Shown here piece by piece: positions 1-8,185 of a stretch of 64,000 bases of DNA. Under the pieces are notes generated by a model. That model searched no databases and was not told the origin of the DNA. It saw only the letters and a list, made by a program, of their open reading frames with translations. The position numbers and the translations under genes are program-made. Within the stretch, counting starts at the first letter, position 1, and each line of letters starts with the position of its first letter. This stretch comes from Pelagibius sp. (GTDB taxonomy: Bacteria; Pseudomonadota; Alphaproteobacteria; Kiloniellales; Kiloniellaceae), in NCBI RefSeq assembly GCF_028289705.1, contig NZ_JANQOI010000034.1, forward strand, positions 1 through 64,000. Direction: 5' to 3'.

Positions 1-474
1 CCCGTCCGCAAAGGGCAGGTTCTGGCTGTTTCCCTGAATCAGACGATCCGAGTGCTTGGCGGCGGACTCCAGCATGGCGCTCGAGATGTCGAGGCCAACG
101 ATGTCGGCGGAGGGCAGGCGCTCGAACAAGGGGCCGATGCCGCAGCCATTGTCGAGGATGCGGCCCTCAACCTTCACCGCCTTCAGCATCAGATCGGTCC
201 ACCAGCGATGATAGCGAAGCGCGTATTCGTTGCTGTAGCGCGCAGCTTCGTATTCCAGGGCGACCCGGTCTTGGACCGCTATCTCCTGGGCGAAGCGAAC
301 CATGTCACCGGCGAGCATGACCGGCCGCCCCTTGTCGATCTGATAGACCGCCTGGCAGGACTGGCAGGACAGGGTCTGGTCCCGCTCCACCAAGTCGCTC
401 GACCGGCACTGAGGGCACACCAGACCGGGGAACCGGTCCAGGGTCGCTACTGTTTCTTCTTCATGAAGAGACAT
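1..474 (-). CDS. SAM-dependent methyltransferase with N-terminal zinc ribbon (3' end cut by window)
   Basis: The reading frame is open from an ATG at 474 to the window edge, giving 158 residues. The N-terminus carries two Cys pairs (C20-x2-C23 and C37-x2-C40), a zinc-ribbon arrangement often found before small-molecule or RNA methyltransferases. From about residue 106 a class I SAM-binding motif follows (ILDNGCGIGP, then VGLDIS about 20 residues later). A GGAG-like ribosome site precedes the ATG. It diverges from the polysaccharide operon starting at 789. The substrate cannot be told; a sugar or lipid-linked intermediate would fit the neighbourhood. The C-terminal half is missing only because the window ends. 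Confidence 0.8.
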   Translation of the reverse strand, partial: MSLHEEETVATLDRFPGLVCPQCRSSDLVERDQTLSCQSCQAVYQIDKGRPVMLAGDMVRFAQEIAVQDRVALEYEAARYSNEYALRYHRWWTDLMLKAVKVEGRILDNGCGIGPLFERLPSADIVGLDISSAMLESAAKHSDRLIQGNSQNLPFADG

Positions 475-788
475 GCTTGGCTCGCTCCATCCTCGCCGAC
501 GCGTCGACATTAGCAGCCAGGTCTTTACCAATCATGGTCAAGAATATCCAGTTCTCGTGGCAGCTCGTTTGCCCTGAAGACCCAAGTACTGGCCGGTCTT
601 GGTTAATCTGCCTGACAGCGCTTTGCGCGCCCGGCACAATAAGAATAGTTAACAGTTCCAAAGGGGTAGTTGCTTTTCGGACGGACAAGGCAGCGATTTG
701 TGCTATGCAATCTGCGCTGCGACGGGCGCTAACCGATACGGCGCGCGTGGCCCGTTCCCAACCCACGACGTCGGGGGATAGAAGCGAG
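475..788. other. Divergent intergenic region
   Basis: This gap separates the minus-strand methyltransferase from the plus-strand GT39 gene. It is more AT-rich than the flanking genes and contains the sigma-54-like site listed at 558-573. In-frame TTG (477) and ATG (708) codons could extend the GT39 gene upstream, but I see no convincing ribosome site or conserved sequence for those extensions. Confidence 0.6.
558..573 (+). promoter_or_regulatory. Candidate sigma-54 (-24/-12) promoter before the GT39 operon
   Basis: The sequence reads TGGCAG-N5-TTGCC, with GG and GC separated by exactly 10 bases. The consensus is TGGCAC-N5-TTGCW. Transcription would start near 584, about 205 bases before the preferred ATG at 789. 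It is supported by the presence of a sigma-54 activator (PrsR) and a better site at 16502-16518 in the same window. The long leader makes it less certain. Confidence 0.45.
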
Positions 789-2336
789 ATGGCCATGAAG
801 GCGGAAGCGGAGAAGGGCCCGCTGGCTCGCCGCAAGCTCGACCATCGCCTCGTCGTCGTAATCGGACTGGCCCTGGCCGGGCTGATGGTATCGCTGGCCT
901 GGGTGGGCTGGATCGGCAGCGACGATGCGCGGCATATCTCAGGGGCCCTGGGGTGGTACGAGCAGTTTCCTTATCTGCCGCAACACCATGGCGAGTTCCG
1001 CCACTTCATCGCTCTTCCGGCAGCCCTGAGCTTCGCACTCTTCGGCATCAGCGACGTCAGCGCAGTGCTCCCGATCCTGGTTTACTTCTTTGCCCTGATC
1101 GCCGTTACCCTGCATGAGATGAACCGGCGGGTGGATGGTGCCACCGCGCTTCTCTCCGTCGTACTTCTGGTCAGCCTGTCGATCTTCGCGGTCCGTGCCA
1201 CCGTCGCCTACTCCGACATTGCCGAGGCGGCCTTCGTCCTGATTTCCCTCTGGTGCTTTCTGCGTTGCTGTGAGCGCCCTGAGGGGCGCGTCGCCTGGCT
1301 GCTGCTTGCTGGCGTCCTGGCCGGCGCCGGCTGGCTCACCCGCGAGACTACGGCTGCCCTCCTGCTCTTTTACGGCCTTCTCTTCCTTGCCGGCTTCGGC
1401 ATGCCCAGACGGCTCTACTGGATCATGGCCATCGGCTTTTTCATCCCGGTGTTCGCCGATGCCCTCTACTTCTGGATCGTGGCCGGCTCGCCGCTACACC
1501 GCTACACGGAGATCTTCCTGGCGCGGTCTGGCTTCTCCGGGATGCGGCCCCAGGCCGGGGAGCTGTTCAACGATATCGGCAACGTCCAATTGCATCCGCT
1601 TTTCGATCCTCTGCTGGCCCTGCTGGTCAATCATGAGGTGGGGCTGATCTTTTATCTCACGCCCCTGGTGGCCTGGGGTCTTTGGAAGGATAAGCAGTTA
1701 TCGCCTTCCGTCCGCAGCCTGGGTCTGCTGCTGCTTGGCTTCGCCGTCCTCTGGTTTCTTGTCACCTCCTTTGCGGTGACACGCTATCACCCGCGCTATT
1801 TCACGGTGTCGGGCTATGCAGTGGCGTTGGCCGCGGCCATCTGGTTCGCCCGAAGCCTCTACCCGCGCCGCCCTAGGATCTGTTTGGGTCTCGCTGCTCT
1901 GGTGATGGCAGTGGGAACGGCCGGAATCTACCTGGAAAACCGCAATCCGATCTTCGGTGCCCGGACCTTGAGCCAACTGGCGGCCGCCAGCGAGACGGCG
2001 ATTCACAGCGATCCGGAAACGTACCGCCGCGGCCATCTCCTCCTCTTGGGCGAAGGCGCGCTGTCGCAAGCCAGCCCGAAGGCCCCAGATCCAGGTGCGC
2101 TGTTCCTCTACAACCCCAACCGCGTTTCGAATAAACCGGACCACTGCGCCTTCCGACCGGCAAACGACTGGGATGTCATTGAGATCGTTCGGGAGGACCC
2201 GAAGCTGATTGGCTTGGTGGTCCGCGGTCTCGGGCTCGAAGGACTGCTACACCCCAGCATCGGGCGGCGCCTCTTGCAGCCGAATGCCCCGGTGACGCTT
2301 TATCGCGTTGGCGAGGAGAGCGCATGCCGCGACTGA
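789..2336 (+). CDS. GT-C family (GT39/ArnT-like) polyprenyl-phosphate-sugar glycosyltransferase
   Basis: This 515-residue multi-pass membrane protein has a first helix followed by a periplasmic-loop motif GSDDARH, the acidic pair expected in GT-C enzymes. About ten further hydrophobic helices follow, then a soluble tail of some 130 residues. Such enzymes transfer sugars from lipid-phosphate donors on the periplasmic side. I chose the ATG at 789 because GGGGGA lies about 8 bases upstream and the earlier codons look non-coding. It overlaps the next gene by 13 bases, so it heads an operon of five envelope-sugar genes. The sugar and acceptor are unknown. Confidence 0.75.
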   Translation: MAMKAEAEKGPLARRKLDHRLVVVIGLALAGLMVSLAWVGWIGSDDARHISGALGWYEQFPYLPQHHGEFRHFIALPAALSFALFGISDVSAVLPILVYFFALIAVTLHEMNRRVDGATALLSVVLLVSLSIFAVRATVAYSDIAEAAFVLISLWCFLRCCERPEGRVAWLLLAGVLAGAGWLTRETTAALLLFYGLLFLAGFGMPRRLYWIMAIGFFIPVFADALYFWIVAGSPLHRYTEIFLARSGFSGMRPQAGELFNDIGNVQLHPLFDPLLALLVNHEVGLIFYLTPLVAWGLWKDKQLSPSVRSLGLLLLGFAVLWFLVTSFAVTRYHPRYFTVSGYAVALAAAIWFARSLYPRRPRICLGLAALVMAVGTAGIYLENRNPIFGARTLSQLAAASETAIHSDPETYRRGHLLLLGEGALSQASPKAPDPGALFLYNPNRVSNKPDHCAFRPANDWDVIEIVREDPKLIGLVVRGLGLEGLLHPSIGRRLLQPNAPVTLYRVGEESACRD

Positions 2337-3277
2337 AGGCCTCTACCGCAAAGCTGGTCGGCCTGCTCCTGGTCTTCATTTGCCTGGGCTTCGTGGTCCA
2401 ACAGCTTCTCGGCCTCGACCTGCAACAGATCCCGAGCGAACGTTGGTTTGATCTGTCGCTCGTCGTGCTCGTCGGCGCCCTCCTCTATGGCCTGGTGAGC
2501 CTGAGCTTGTCTTACACTTGGCGGCACCTGCTCTCCTGGAGCGACGGGACACGGGCACCGGCCGGGCTTTGCCACGGCATCTACGGCCGCTCGCAGCTCG
2601 GCAAATATCTGCCGGGCAACATCTTCTCCATCGCCGGCCGCCACGTGCTCGGCCGCCGAAGTGGCATGGGCGACCGCGCGCTGCTCTGGGCGGCGGCCTT
2701 GGAAATCCTCGGCATGGCCTTCATCGCCGCCCTGCTCTTTGCCTTCGGCGCCGCCGATCTGGGGGGGACGTCGCAACTGGTCGAGGTGCCTCTGCTCGCG
2801 ATGGCACTGGTGGTTCCCCTGGTCCTGCCCTGGATCATGCGGGCGGTCTTGCAACGCATGCCGAAACTGCAGCCCTATGGCCTGCCGGCGCGCGGTTTTG
2901 GCGCCTACCTGCGGCTTTACGGCACCTTCTTTCTCTACCTGCCGTTCTTTCTCTGCACGGCGGCCCTACTGTGGTGGCTTCTCCACGAGGCGACGGACGG
3001 ACAGGCCCCGTCTTTTCTGATCGTCCTGTCGGTCTCCGCCGGAGCCTGGCTGGCCGGCTTCGTCACGCCAGGCGCTTCGGGCGGCATCGGCGTGCGCGAT
3101 GCTCTTCTGATTTTGGCCCTGAAGCCCTTCGCCGGCGACGCCATTGTCTTCGCTGCCCTGGCCTACCGCCTGCTCACCATCCTGGGCGATATCGTCTACT
3201 TTCTGGTCGCCCTGGCATTTCCCATTGAAGCCGCTAGCATGACCGACGACACCCGCGATACCGAACCGTCACGATGA
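2324..3277 (+). CDS. Flippase-like membrane protein (YbhN/AglD/LPG-synthase TM family)
   Basis: A 317-residue protein with about eight hydrophobic helices. The segment GRSQLGKYLPGNIFSIAGRH around residues 88-107 and the later GASGGIGVRDALL are hallmarks of the UPF0104 / lysylphosphatidylglycerol-synthase transmembrane family. Members neighbouring glycosyltransferases are thought to move or anchor lipid-linked intermediates, but the biochemical role is poorly defined. Its start codon lies inside the end of the GT39 gene, so translation is probably coupled. A GT2 gene follows after 14 bases. Confidence 0.75.
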   Translation: MPRLKASTAKLVGLLLVFICLGFVVQQLLGLDLQQIPSERWFDLSLVVLVGALLYGLVSLSLSYTWRHLLSWSDGTRAPAGLCHGIYGRSQLGKYLPGNIFSIAGRHVLGRRSGMGDRALLWAAALEILGMAFIAALLFAFGAADLGGTSQLVEVPLLAMALVVPLVLPWIMRAVLQRMPKLQPYGLPARGFGAYLRLYGTFFLYLPFFLCTAALLWWLLHEATDGQAPSFLIVLSVSAGAWLAGFVTPGASGGIGVRDALLILALKPFAGDAIVFAALAYRLLTILGDIVYFLVALAFPIEAASMTDDTRDTEPSR

Positions 3278-3291
3278 TCGAGTGAACCCTC

Positions 3292-4221
3292 ATGGCCGCT
3301 ACCTCCACCGAAGCCTCCTCTCCCGCCCCGGCGGTCAAGGACTATCAGAACCTCAGCATCGTCATTCCGGCGTTCAACGAGGAGGACGGGATCCTGGCGA
3401 CCCTGGAAACCCTGCGCGGCGCCTTCCCCGCGGCGGAGATCATCGTCGTGGACGACGGCAGCAATGATCAGACGGCCGAACGGGTCGCCGGGTTTCCCGA
3501 AGTGAAGCTCCTGGTGCACCGCTTCAACCGCGGCTACGGCGGGGCCCTGAAGACCGGGATGAGCCAGGCCTCCCGCGAGTTGATCGCCTGGTTCGATGCG
3601 GACAACGAGCACCGCGCCGAATTCCTGCAAGCCATGGTCGATCAGATCGAGCGGGAAAAGCTGGCCGCCGTCCTGGGCCAGCGGCCCAAGTCCGTCTCCG
3701 TCGTGCGCGGTGTCGGCAAATACGTCATTCGGCTTCTGGCCCGGCTCCTCAAGGTCAAGTCGGGCAGCGATCTGAACTGCGGCCTCCGGGTCTTCCGTCG
3801 CGAAGTGATCCTGCCCTACATCCCGGTCCTGCCCGACAGCTACAGCGCCAGCCTGACTTCAACCATCATCCTGATCGAACAACGCTATCCCTTCGCCTTT
3901 CACCCCATCGAGATCAACCAGCGCATCGGGCAATCAAAGGTGGCCCTGGCGGACGGCTTCAACACCATGCTGCTGGTGCTGCGGGTCATCACCCTCTTCG
4001 CCCCGATGCGGATCTTCCTCAGGGTCAGCTTCAACCTGCTGCTGCTGGGCCTGGCCTACAGCCTTTACATCGCCCTGACCAAGGGCGAGGGCATTCCGGT
4101 GCTGGGGGCCTTCGTGATGCTGGTCGGCCTGCTGGTCGGCGTTCTGGGCCTGGTTGCCGATCAGATCAGCCAACTGCGGCTGGTCGGCCTCACCTCCACC
4201 CCTCTCAACAACCGGGATTGA
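3292..4221 (+). CDS. GT2 glycosyltransferase, polyprenyl-phosphate sugar synthase type
   Basis: The 309-residue protein begins with a GT-A fold: SIVIPAFNEE near residues 22-31, VVDDGSND at 52-59 and the metal-binding DAD at 102-104. Two hydrophobic helices end the protein, as in dolichyl-phosphate-mannose/glucose synthases with a membrane tail. It would load a nucleotide sugar onto a lipid phosphate on the cytoplasmic face, supplying the donor for the GT39 enzyme two genes upstream. That pairing is inferred from family knowledge and operon order. Confidence 0.8.
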   Translation: MAATSTEASSPAPAVKDYQNLSIVIPAFNEEDGILATLETLRGAFPAAEIIVVDDGSNDQTAERVAGFPEVKLLVHRFNRGYGGALKTGMSQASRELIAWFDADNEHRAEFLQAMVDQIEREKLAAVLGQRPKSVSVVRGVGKYVIRLLARLLKVKSGSDLNCGLRVFRREVILPYIPVLPDSYSASLTSTIILIEQRYPFAFHPIEINQRIGQSKVALADGFNTMLLVLRVITLFAPMRIFLRVSFNLLLLGLAYSLYIALTKGEGIPVLGAFVMLVGLLVGVLGLVADQISQLRLVGLTSTPLNNRD

Positions 4222-4254
4222 GCGCCTGAGGCAGGTCATGGCCGGGCTTTCGCC

Positions 4255-5238
4255 ATGAAGACAAAGGTCGTCCTGACGGTCGATACCGAACCCTCCATCG
4301 CAGGGGCCTTCATCGATCCCAAGGCCAATCCGCCTTTGATCGACGAGCCTGTGGCCGGCGAGGTGGCGGGCAGGAGCGAGGCTCTGGGGTTCATGATCTC
4401 GACCCTGGGACGCCATGGCCTGCGGGCCACCTTTTTCGTCGAGACGCTGCATACCGCCTACTTCCCCCCCGCCAGCATGGGCCGCTATGTCGAACAGTTG
4501 CAGGCCGCCGGCCAGGACGTCCAACTGCACCTGCATCCGAGCTGGCTGTCGTTCGAGAACGGCCGCCTGGCGGTGGGCGAAAAGGTCACCGACCACTGCA
4601 GCGAGTTGGGCCGGGAACGGCTGGTGGAGGTGATCCGGCGCGGCTGCGAACAGATCGCGTCCTGGACGGGCCGGCGGCCGACCGGCATGCGCACCGGCAA
4701 CTTCTCCACCGCCTTCAGTGTTTTCGAGGCGATGAACGACGCCGGGCTGGAAAACGCTTCCAACATCTGCCTGGCCGTCTACCAGCCGCCGGAAGAGAAA
4801 CTCTGGCTCTCCGGTGGCAGCCACCGCCTGGCCGGCATCCGTGAACTCCCGGTAACCTGCTTCACCGACAGCGGCCCGGTGGGACGGGGCAGGCTGCGCC
4901 CCCTGCAGGTAACCGCCCTCAGCGCCGACGAAATGATCGCCCTGTTGCAACAGGCCCACGACGGACAGAGGGGGGTCGTCGTTATCGTCACCCACCCCTT
5001 CGAGTACCTGAAGAAAAGAGACTTTCGCTTCCGCGGGCTGAAGGCCAATCGCCTGGTCCAGGGAAGGCTGGAGCGGCTTTGCGCCTTTCTGGCGGCGAAC
5101 GACGACAGGTTCGACGTCGTCAGCCTGGAAGAGGCGGCGCAGGACACGGAGGCGGAGAACGCGCCACCATTGAAGGGCCATGCCCTGCGCGCGGCCCTGC
5201 GCGCCGCCGCCAACGTTGTGAACGACCGGCTCTTGTGA
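4255..5238 (+). CDS. Polysaccharide deacetylase family protein
   Basis: A 327-residue protein with the NodB-like metal site in variant form: TVDTE (D10, E12) near the N-terminus and LHLHPSW (H92, H94). It has no signal peptide, so it appears cytoplasmic. The family removes N-acetyl (or similar) groups from amino sugars using a divalent metal. The stop codon overlaps the GTG start of the ATP-grasp gene (GTGA), indicating translational coupling. Substrate unknown. Confidence 0.75.
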   Translation: MKTKVVLTVDTEPSIAGAFIDPKANPPLIDEPVAGEVAGRSEALGFMISTLGRHGLRATFFVETLHTAYFPPASMGRYVEQLQAAGQDVQLHLHPSWLSFENGRLAVGEKVTDHCSELGRERLVEVIRRGCEQIASWTGRRPTGMRTGNFSTAFSVFEAMNDAGLENASNICLAVYQPPEEKLWLSGGSHRLAGIRELPVTCFTDSGPVGRGRLRPLQVTALSADEMIALLQQAHDGQRGVVVIVTHPFEYLKKRDFRFRGLKANRLVQGRLERLCAFLAANDDRFDVVSLEEAAQDTEAENAPPLKGHALRAALRAAANVVNDRLL

Positions 5239-6491
5239 GCGGGCCCGGCGCAGCGCCAGGCAATCAGGAGCCAAACCAGCAGGAGACGGTGATCCTCCTG
5301 GGCACCGACACGCCAATCGGCCTGGCGGTAGTCCGCGACCTCGGCCGTCACGGCTATCGCACCATCGGCATCGGCCGCTCCAGGGAGGCCTTGGCCGGAT
5401 ACTCAAGGTTCTGCCATCACCATGCCGTTCGCCGAGACGACGAGGCCGGGTTGATCGAACAGATCAAAGATCTGGCCACAAAGTACGGGGCCGGCTACCT
5501 ACTGGCCATCGGCGAGAACGATCTGCTGTTGCTGAACCGCCATCGCGAAGCGCTTGAGACAGAGCTTCGCGTCCTGACACCGAGCGGCGACCGCCTGGCG
5601 CAGGTGCTCGACAAAGCCGCCTGCCAGGCGCACGCCGAAGCCGCCGGCATCGCGACCCCGCAAACCCACCGCTTCCGGTCGCTTGAGGACGTACGCTCAG
5701 CTGCGCCGGGTCTGAGCTATCCCCTAGTGCTCAAGTGGCCCGACCCCCATCAGGTGATCGATGCCCTGAAAGCCGCCGGCTTGGCGCTGATCAAGACGGA
5801 CTATGCACAGAACCCGGAGGATCTGGTGGCACGCCTGGCGCCCTACGACGCCATCGGCGCCTTCCCCCTCGTCCAGGCCTATTGTCCGGGCCACGGGCTC
5901 GGGCAGATGTTTCTGGCGCAGGACGGCGAGGTGCTCCTGGAGTTTCAGCACGAGCGACTGCACGAATGGCCACCGGAAGGGGGCTTCTCGACCCTCTGCC
6001 GCAGCGTCCCGCTCTCTGAGCACGGGGAAGCCAGAGAGAAAGCCCGCGCTCTACTGCGGCGCCTGAATTGGAGCGGCGTCGCCATGGTCGAGTATCGCTA
6101 CGACCCGGCGACGGAAGGCTACGTCTTCATGGAAATCAACGGGCGTTTCTGGGGCAGCCTGCCGCTGGCGATCGCCGCCGGTCTGCCCTTCGCCGCCGCG
6201 CTGGTGGCGCACTGCGGCGGTGGCACGCGCAGTCTCACGCTGCCACGCAGCTACGCCGCCCTGACCGCCTGCTATTGGATTCCGGAGACCAAGCGCCTGC
6301 TGCGCCTGTGGCTAGAGCGCCGAAAGATCCAGGACCCCTTCTACCGGCCCGATCCCTGGCGCTCCCTGATTTCCTATCTCAGCTTTCCCCTGCGCCTCTC
6401 GAGCCGCTGGTATGTCTTCCAGCTCTCAGATCCCAAACCCTTCTTCGCGGATCTGGCCGCGGTGCTGGTGAAGCTGGTGAAGCGACGTTGA
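5235..6491 (+). CDS. ATP-grasp carboxylate-amine ligase-like protein
   Basis: The preferred start is a GTG at 5235 that overlaps the preceding stop as GTGA, giving 418 residues. Upstream codons in this frame overlap the deacetylase gene and look non-coding. The N-terminus (VILLGTDTPIG) is a Rossmann-like pre-ATP-grasp domain. The central part contains ATP-grasp elements, including PLVLKWPDP and the metal-binding segment VFMEINGRFWG. Enzymes of this class join a carboxylate to an amine or thiol through an acyl-phosphate. In an EPS locus it could amidate or aminoacylate a uronic acid or lipid-sugar precursor, but that is inference. Last gene of the plus-strand operon. Confidence 0.75.
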   Translation: MSGPGAAPGNQEPNQQETVILLGTDTPIGLAVVRDLGRHGYRTIGIGRSREALAGYSRFCHHHAVRRDDEAGLIEQIKDLATKYGAGYLLAIGENDLLLLNRHREALETELRVLTPSGDRLAQVLDKAACQAHAEAAGIATPQTHRFRSLEDVRSAAPGLSYPLVLKWPDPHQVIDALKAAGLALIKTDYAQNPEDLVARLAPYDAIGAFPLVQAYCPGHGLGQMFLAQDGEVLLEFQHERLHEWPPEGGFSTLCRSVPLSEHGEAREKARALLRRLNWSGVAMVEYRYDPATEGYVFMEINGRFWGSLPLAIAAGLPFAAALVAHCGGGTRSLTLPRSYAALTACYWIPETKRLLRLWLERRKIQDPFYRPDPWRSLISYLSFPLRLSSRWYVFQLSDPKPFFADLAAVLVKLVKRR

Positions 6492-6518
6492 CGGAAGAGG
6501 GCGTTCCTGGCTTTTGGC

Positions 6519-8174
6519 CTACAGCTTTCTTGCACCGGGCGCGCCCATGGCATCCCGCAACGCCTCCACCGCCTGTTCGATACGGCCGAAACAGGTCCTG
6601 AAGTAGCTTCGCGACAGCCGATAGGGATCGTAGAGCAGGGCGAGAGGCGGGCGGCACCAGAGCCCCAGCAACGCCAACTGCACCTCGTGACCCTGTAGGT
6701 GCGGTGCCAGCGCCCGCAGATGCCGGTCCTCCATCACCAGGAAAAGATCGCCCTTCTGGATGGCGAAATCGGCCAGGGCGGTGGTCTTGTGCCGGGAGAG
6801 ATCGACGCCGAAGTCGCGCGCGACCTCGCTGGCGACACTGTCCGCCGGATGGCCGCTCCCTGCCCCCAGTCCCAATGAAGCGACCGGCAAATCCCCCATC
6901 AGTTTCTGCGCCAGATGGTGCCCGAAGGGACTGCGGCAGACATTGCCCTGGCAGACGAAGACCAATCGTCTGACCTTGGTGAATTCGACCCGGCCATAAC
7001 GCCGATAAGGGCCGAACATCCAAAGGATGTTGGCGATGACCAGCCGCACCAGCCCGCGGTGGGTGCCGAAGACCTCGGCCATGAACTGCCCGACCCAATC
7101 GAAGAGGGCGGTGATCCACCGCTTGACGATGTGCTTCTTCTGCTCGGTCACCAGGGAAATTCCATAGGCCGTCGCCACGATGAGCAGAATGTAGCCGACA
7201 TAGGCGCCCGGACCGACCCGCGTGTCGCCCACGCCCTCGGTTCCGAAGAGCGCGAAGTAGAACAGGATCATAGGGCCGTGCAGCAGATAGAGCGTAAAGG
7301 TGGAACCGGCCAGGGCCTGGATCGGCCTGGCCCAAAGGGCGGACACCTCTTGGTGGCGCTCACAGATGGCCCGCAAACCGACGAAATGGGTGGCAACGCA
7401 GAGCGCCAGGACGTAGTCCGCCGGAAAGCGCTGACTGGAGACGAACTCCCGGGTCCATTCCGGGCCGACCAACGCAAGCAGCAGACCCCGGCCCCAACCG
7501 GCGACGTTCCAATCAACATAGGCGGCAAGGCCCAGGATGGAGGCCAGCACCAGGACCCAGCCGAGGCCCGGAGAGATTCTGCGCAGGGTCTGGGACCGAT
7601 AGAGATAAACCCCGGCCCACCATAGCGGCATCAGGATGATGATCTTCGGGCCGAGCAAGAGGGCGAGCATGAGGAACAGCAGCCATCCCTTGCGGCCACC
7701 CAAATAGGTGACCAGGGCGAAGCCGGCGTAGTACCAGACCTCATAGCCCAGGCTCCAGTAGGGGACGTTGGAGAAGGGTTGAATGGAAAGGAACCAGACC
7801 TGGTTGAGGAACAGCAGGCTTGCGATCACCCGGATGGGGATCAGGTCCCAGGCTTGGTATCCGACCGGATAGGCGTTCGGGTCGACCGAGTAGCCGATGA
7901 AGTCGAAAGCGCCGGTGAGCAGGATGGCCGGCAGAACCACCGAGTAGATGCGCGCCAGGCGTGAGATCGAATAGGCCCTGAGCGTGCGCTCCTTGGTGTC
8001 GCTGACATAGGCGATGACATAGCCGGAGAGCAGAAAGAAAACGATGACCGCCTCGTGGCCCAGACCGACCAGGAAATGGCCGGGATTGTAGAGATAGCGG
8101 GCATGGTGCAGCAGCACCAGAAAGGCGGCGAGAAAGCGCACCAGATCGAGATAGACGGAAAAGCTCCCGGTCAT
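6519..8174 (-). CDS. Acyltransferase-3 membrane domain fused to low-molecular-weight protein tyrosine phosphatase
   Basis: 551 residues in one uninterrupted frame. Residues 1-390 are an OafA/YrhL-type acyltransferase: early FLAAFLVLLHHARY with its conserved His and about ten helices. Residues 403-551 are a complete LMW-PTP domain, with the CQGNVCRSP loop (C408, R414, S415; the C-x5-R-S signature) and the C-terminal general-acid motif DPY (D516). LMW-PTPs such as Wzb normally dephosphorylate the EPS tyrosine kinase as separate proteins. Here the phosphatase is tethered to an O-acyltransferase of the membrane. It starts 11 bases after the upstream GNAT gene and ends tail-to-tail with the ATP-grasp gene. 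Confidence 0.85.
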   Translation of the reverse strand: MTGSFSVYLDLVRFLAAFLVLLHHARYLYNPGHFLVGLGHEAVIVFFLLSGYVIAYVSDTKERTLRAYSISRLARIYSVVLPAILLTGAFDFIGYSVDPNAYPVGYQAWDLIPIRVIASLLFLNQVWFLSIQPFSNVPYWSLGYEVWYYAGFALVTYLGGRKGWLLFLMLALLLGPKIIILMPLWWAGVYLYRSQTLRRISPGLGWVLVLASILGLAAYVDWNVAGWGRGLLLALVGPEWTREFVSSQRFPADYVLALCVATHFVGLRAICERHQEVSALWARPIQALAGSTFTLYLLHGPMILFYFALFGTEGVGDTRVGPGAYVGYILLIVATAYGISLVTEQKKHIVKRWITALFDWVGQFMAEVFGTHRGLVRLVIANILWMFGPYRRYGRVEFTKVRRLVFVCQGNVCRSPFGHHLAQKLMGDLPVASLGLGAGSGHPADSVASEVARDFGVDLSRHKTTALADFAIQKGDLFLVMEDRHLRALAPHLQGHEVQLALLGLWCRPPLALLYDPYRLSRSYFRTCFGRIEQAVEALRDAMGAPGARKL

Positions 8175-8185
8175 GACCGGCGAGG

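Noticed and set aside
477-788. Upstream extension of the GT39 gene to TTG 477
   Set aside because: The added 104 residues look non-coding, contain the candidate promoter, and the ATG at 789 has a ribosome site and leads straight to the first membrane helix.
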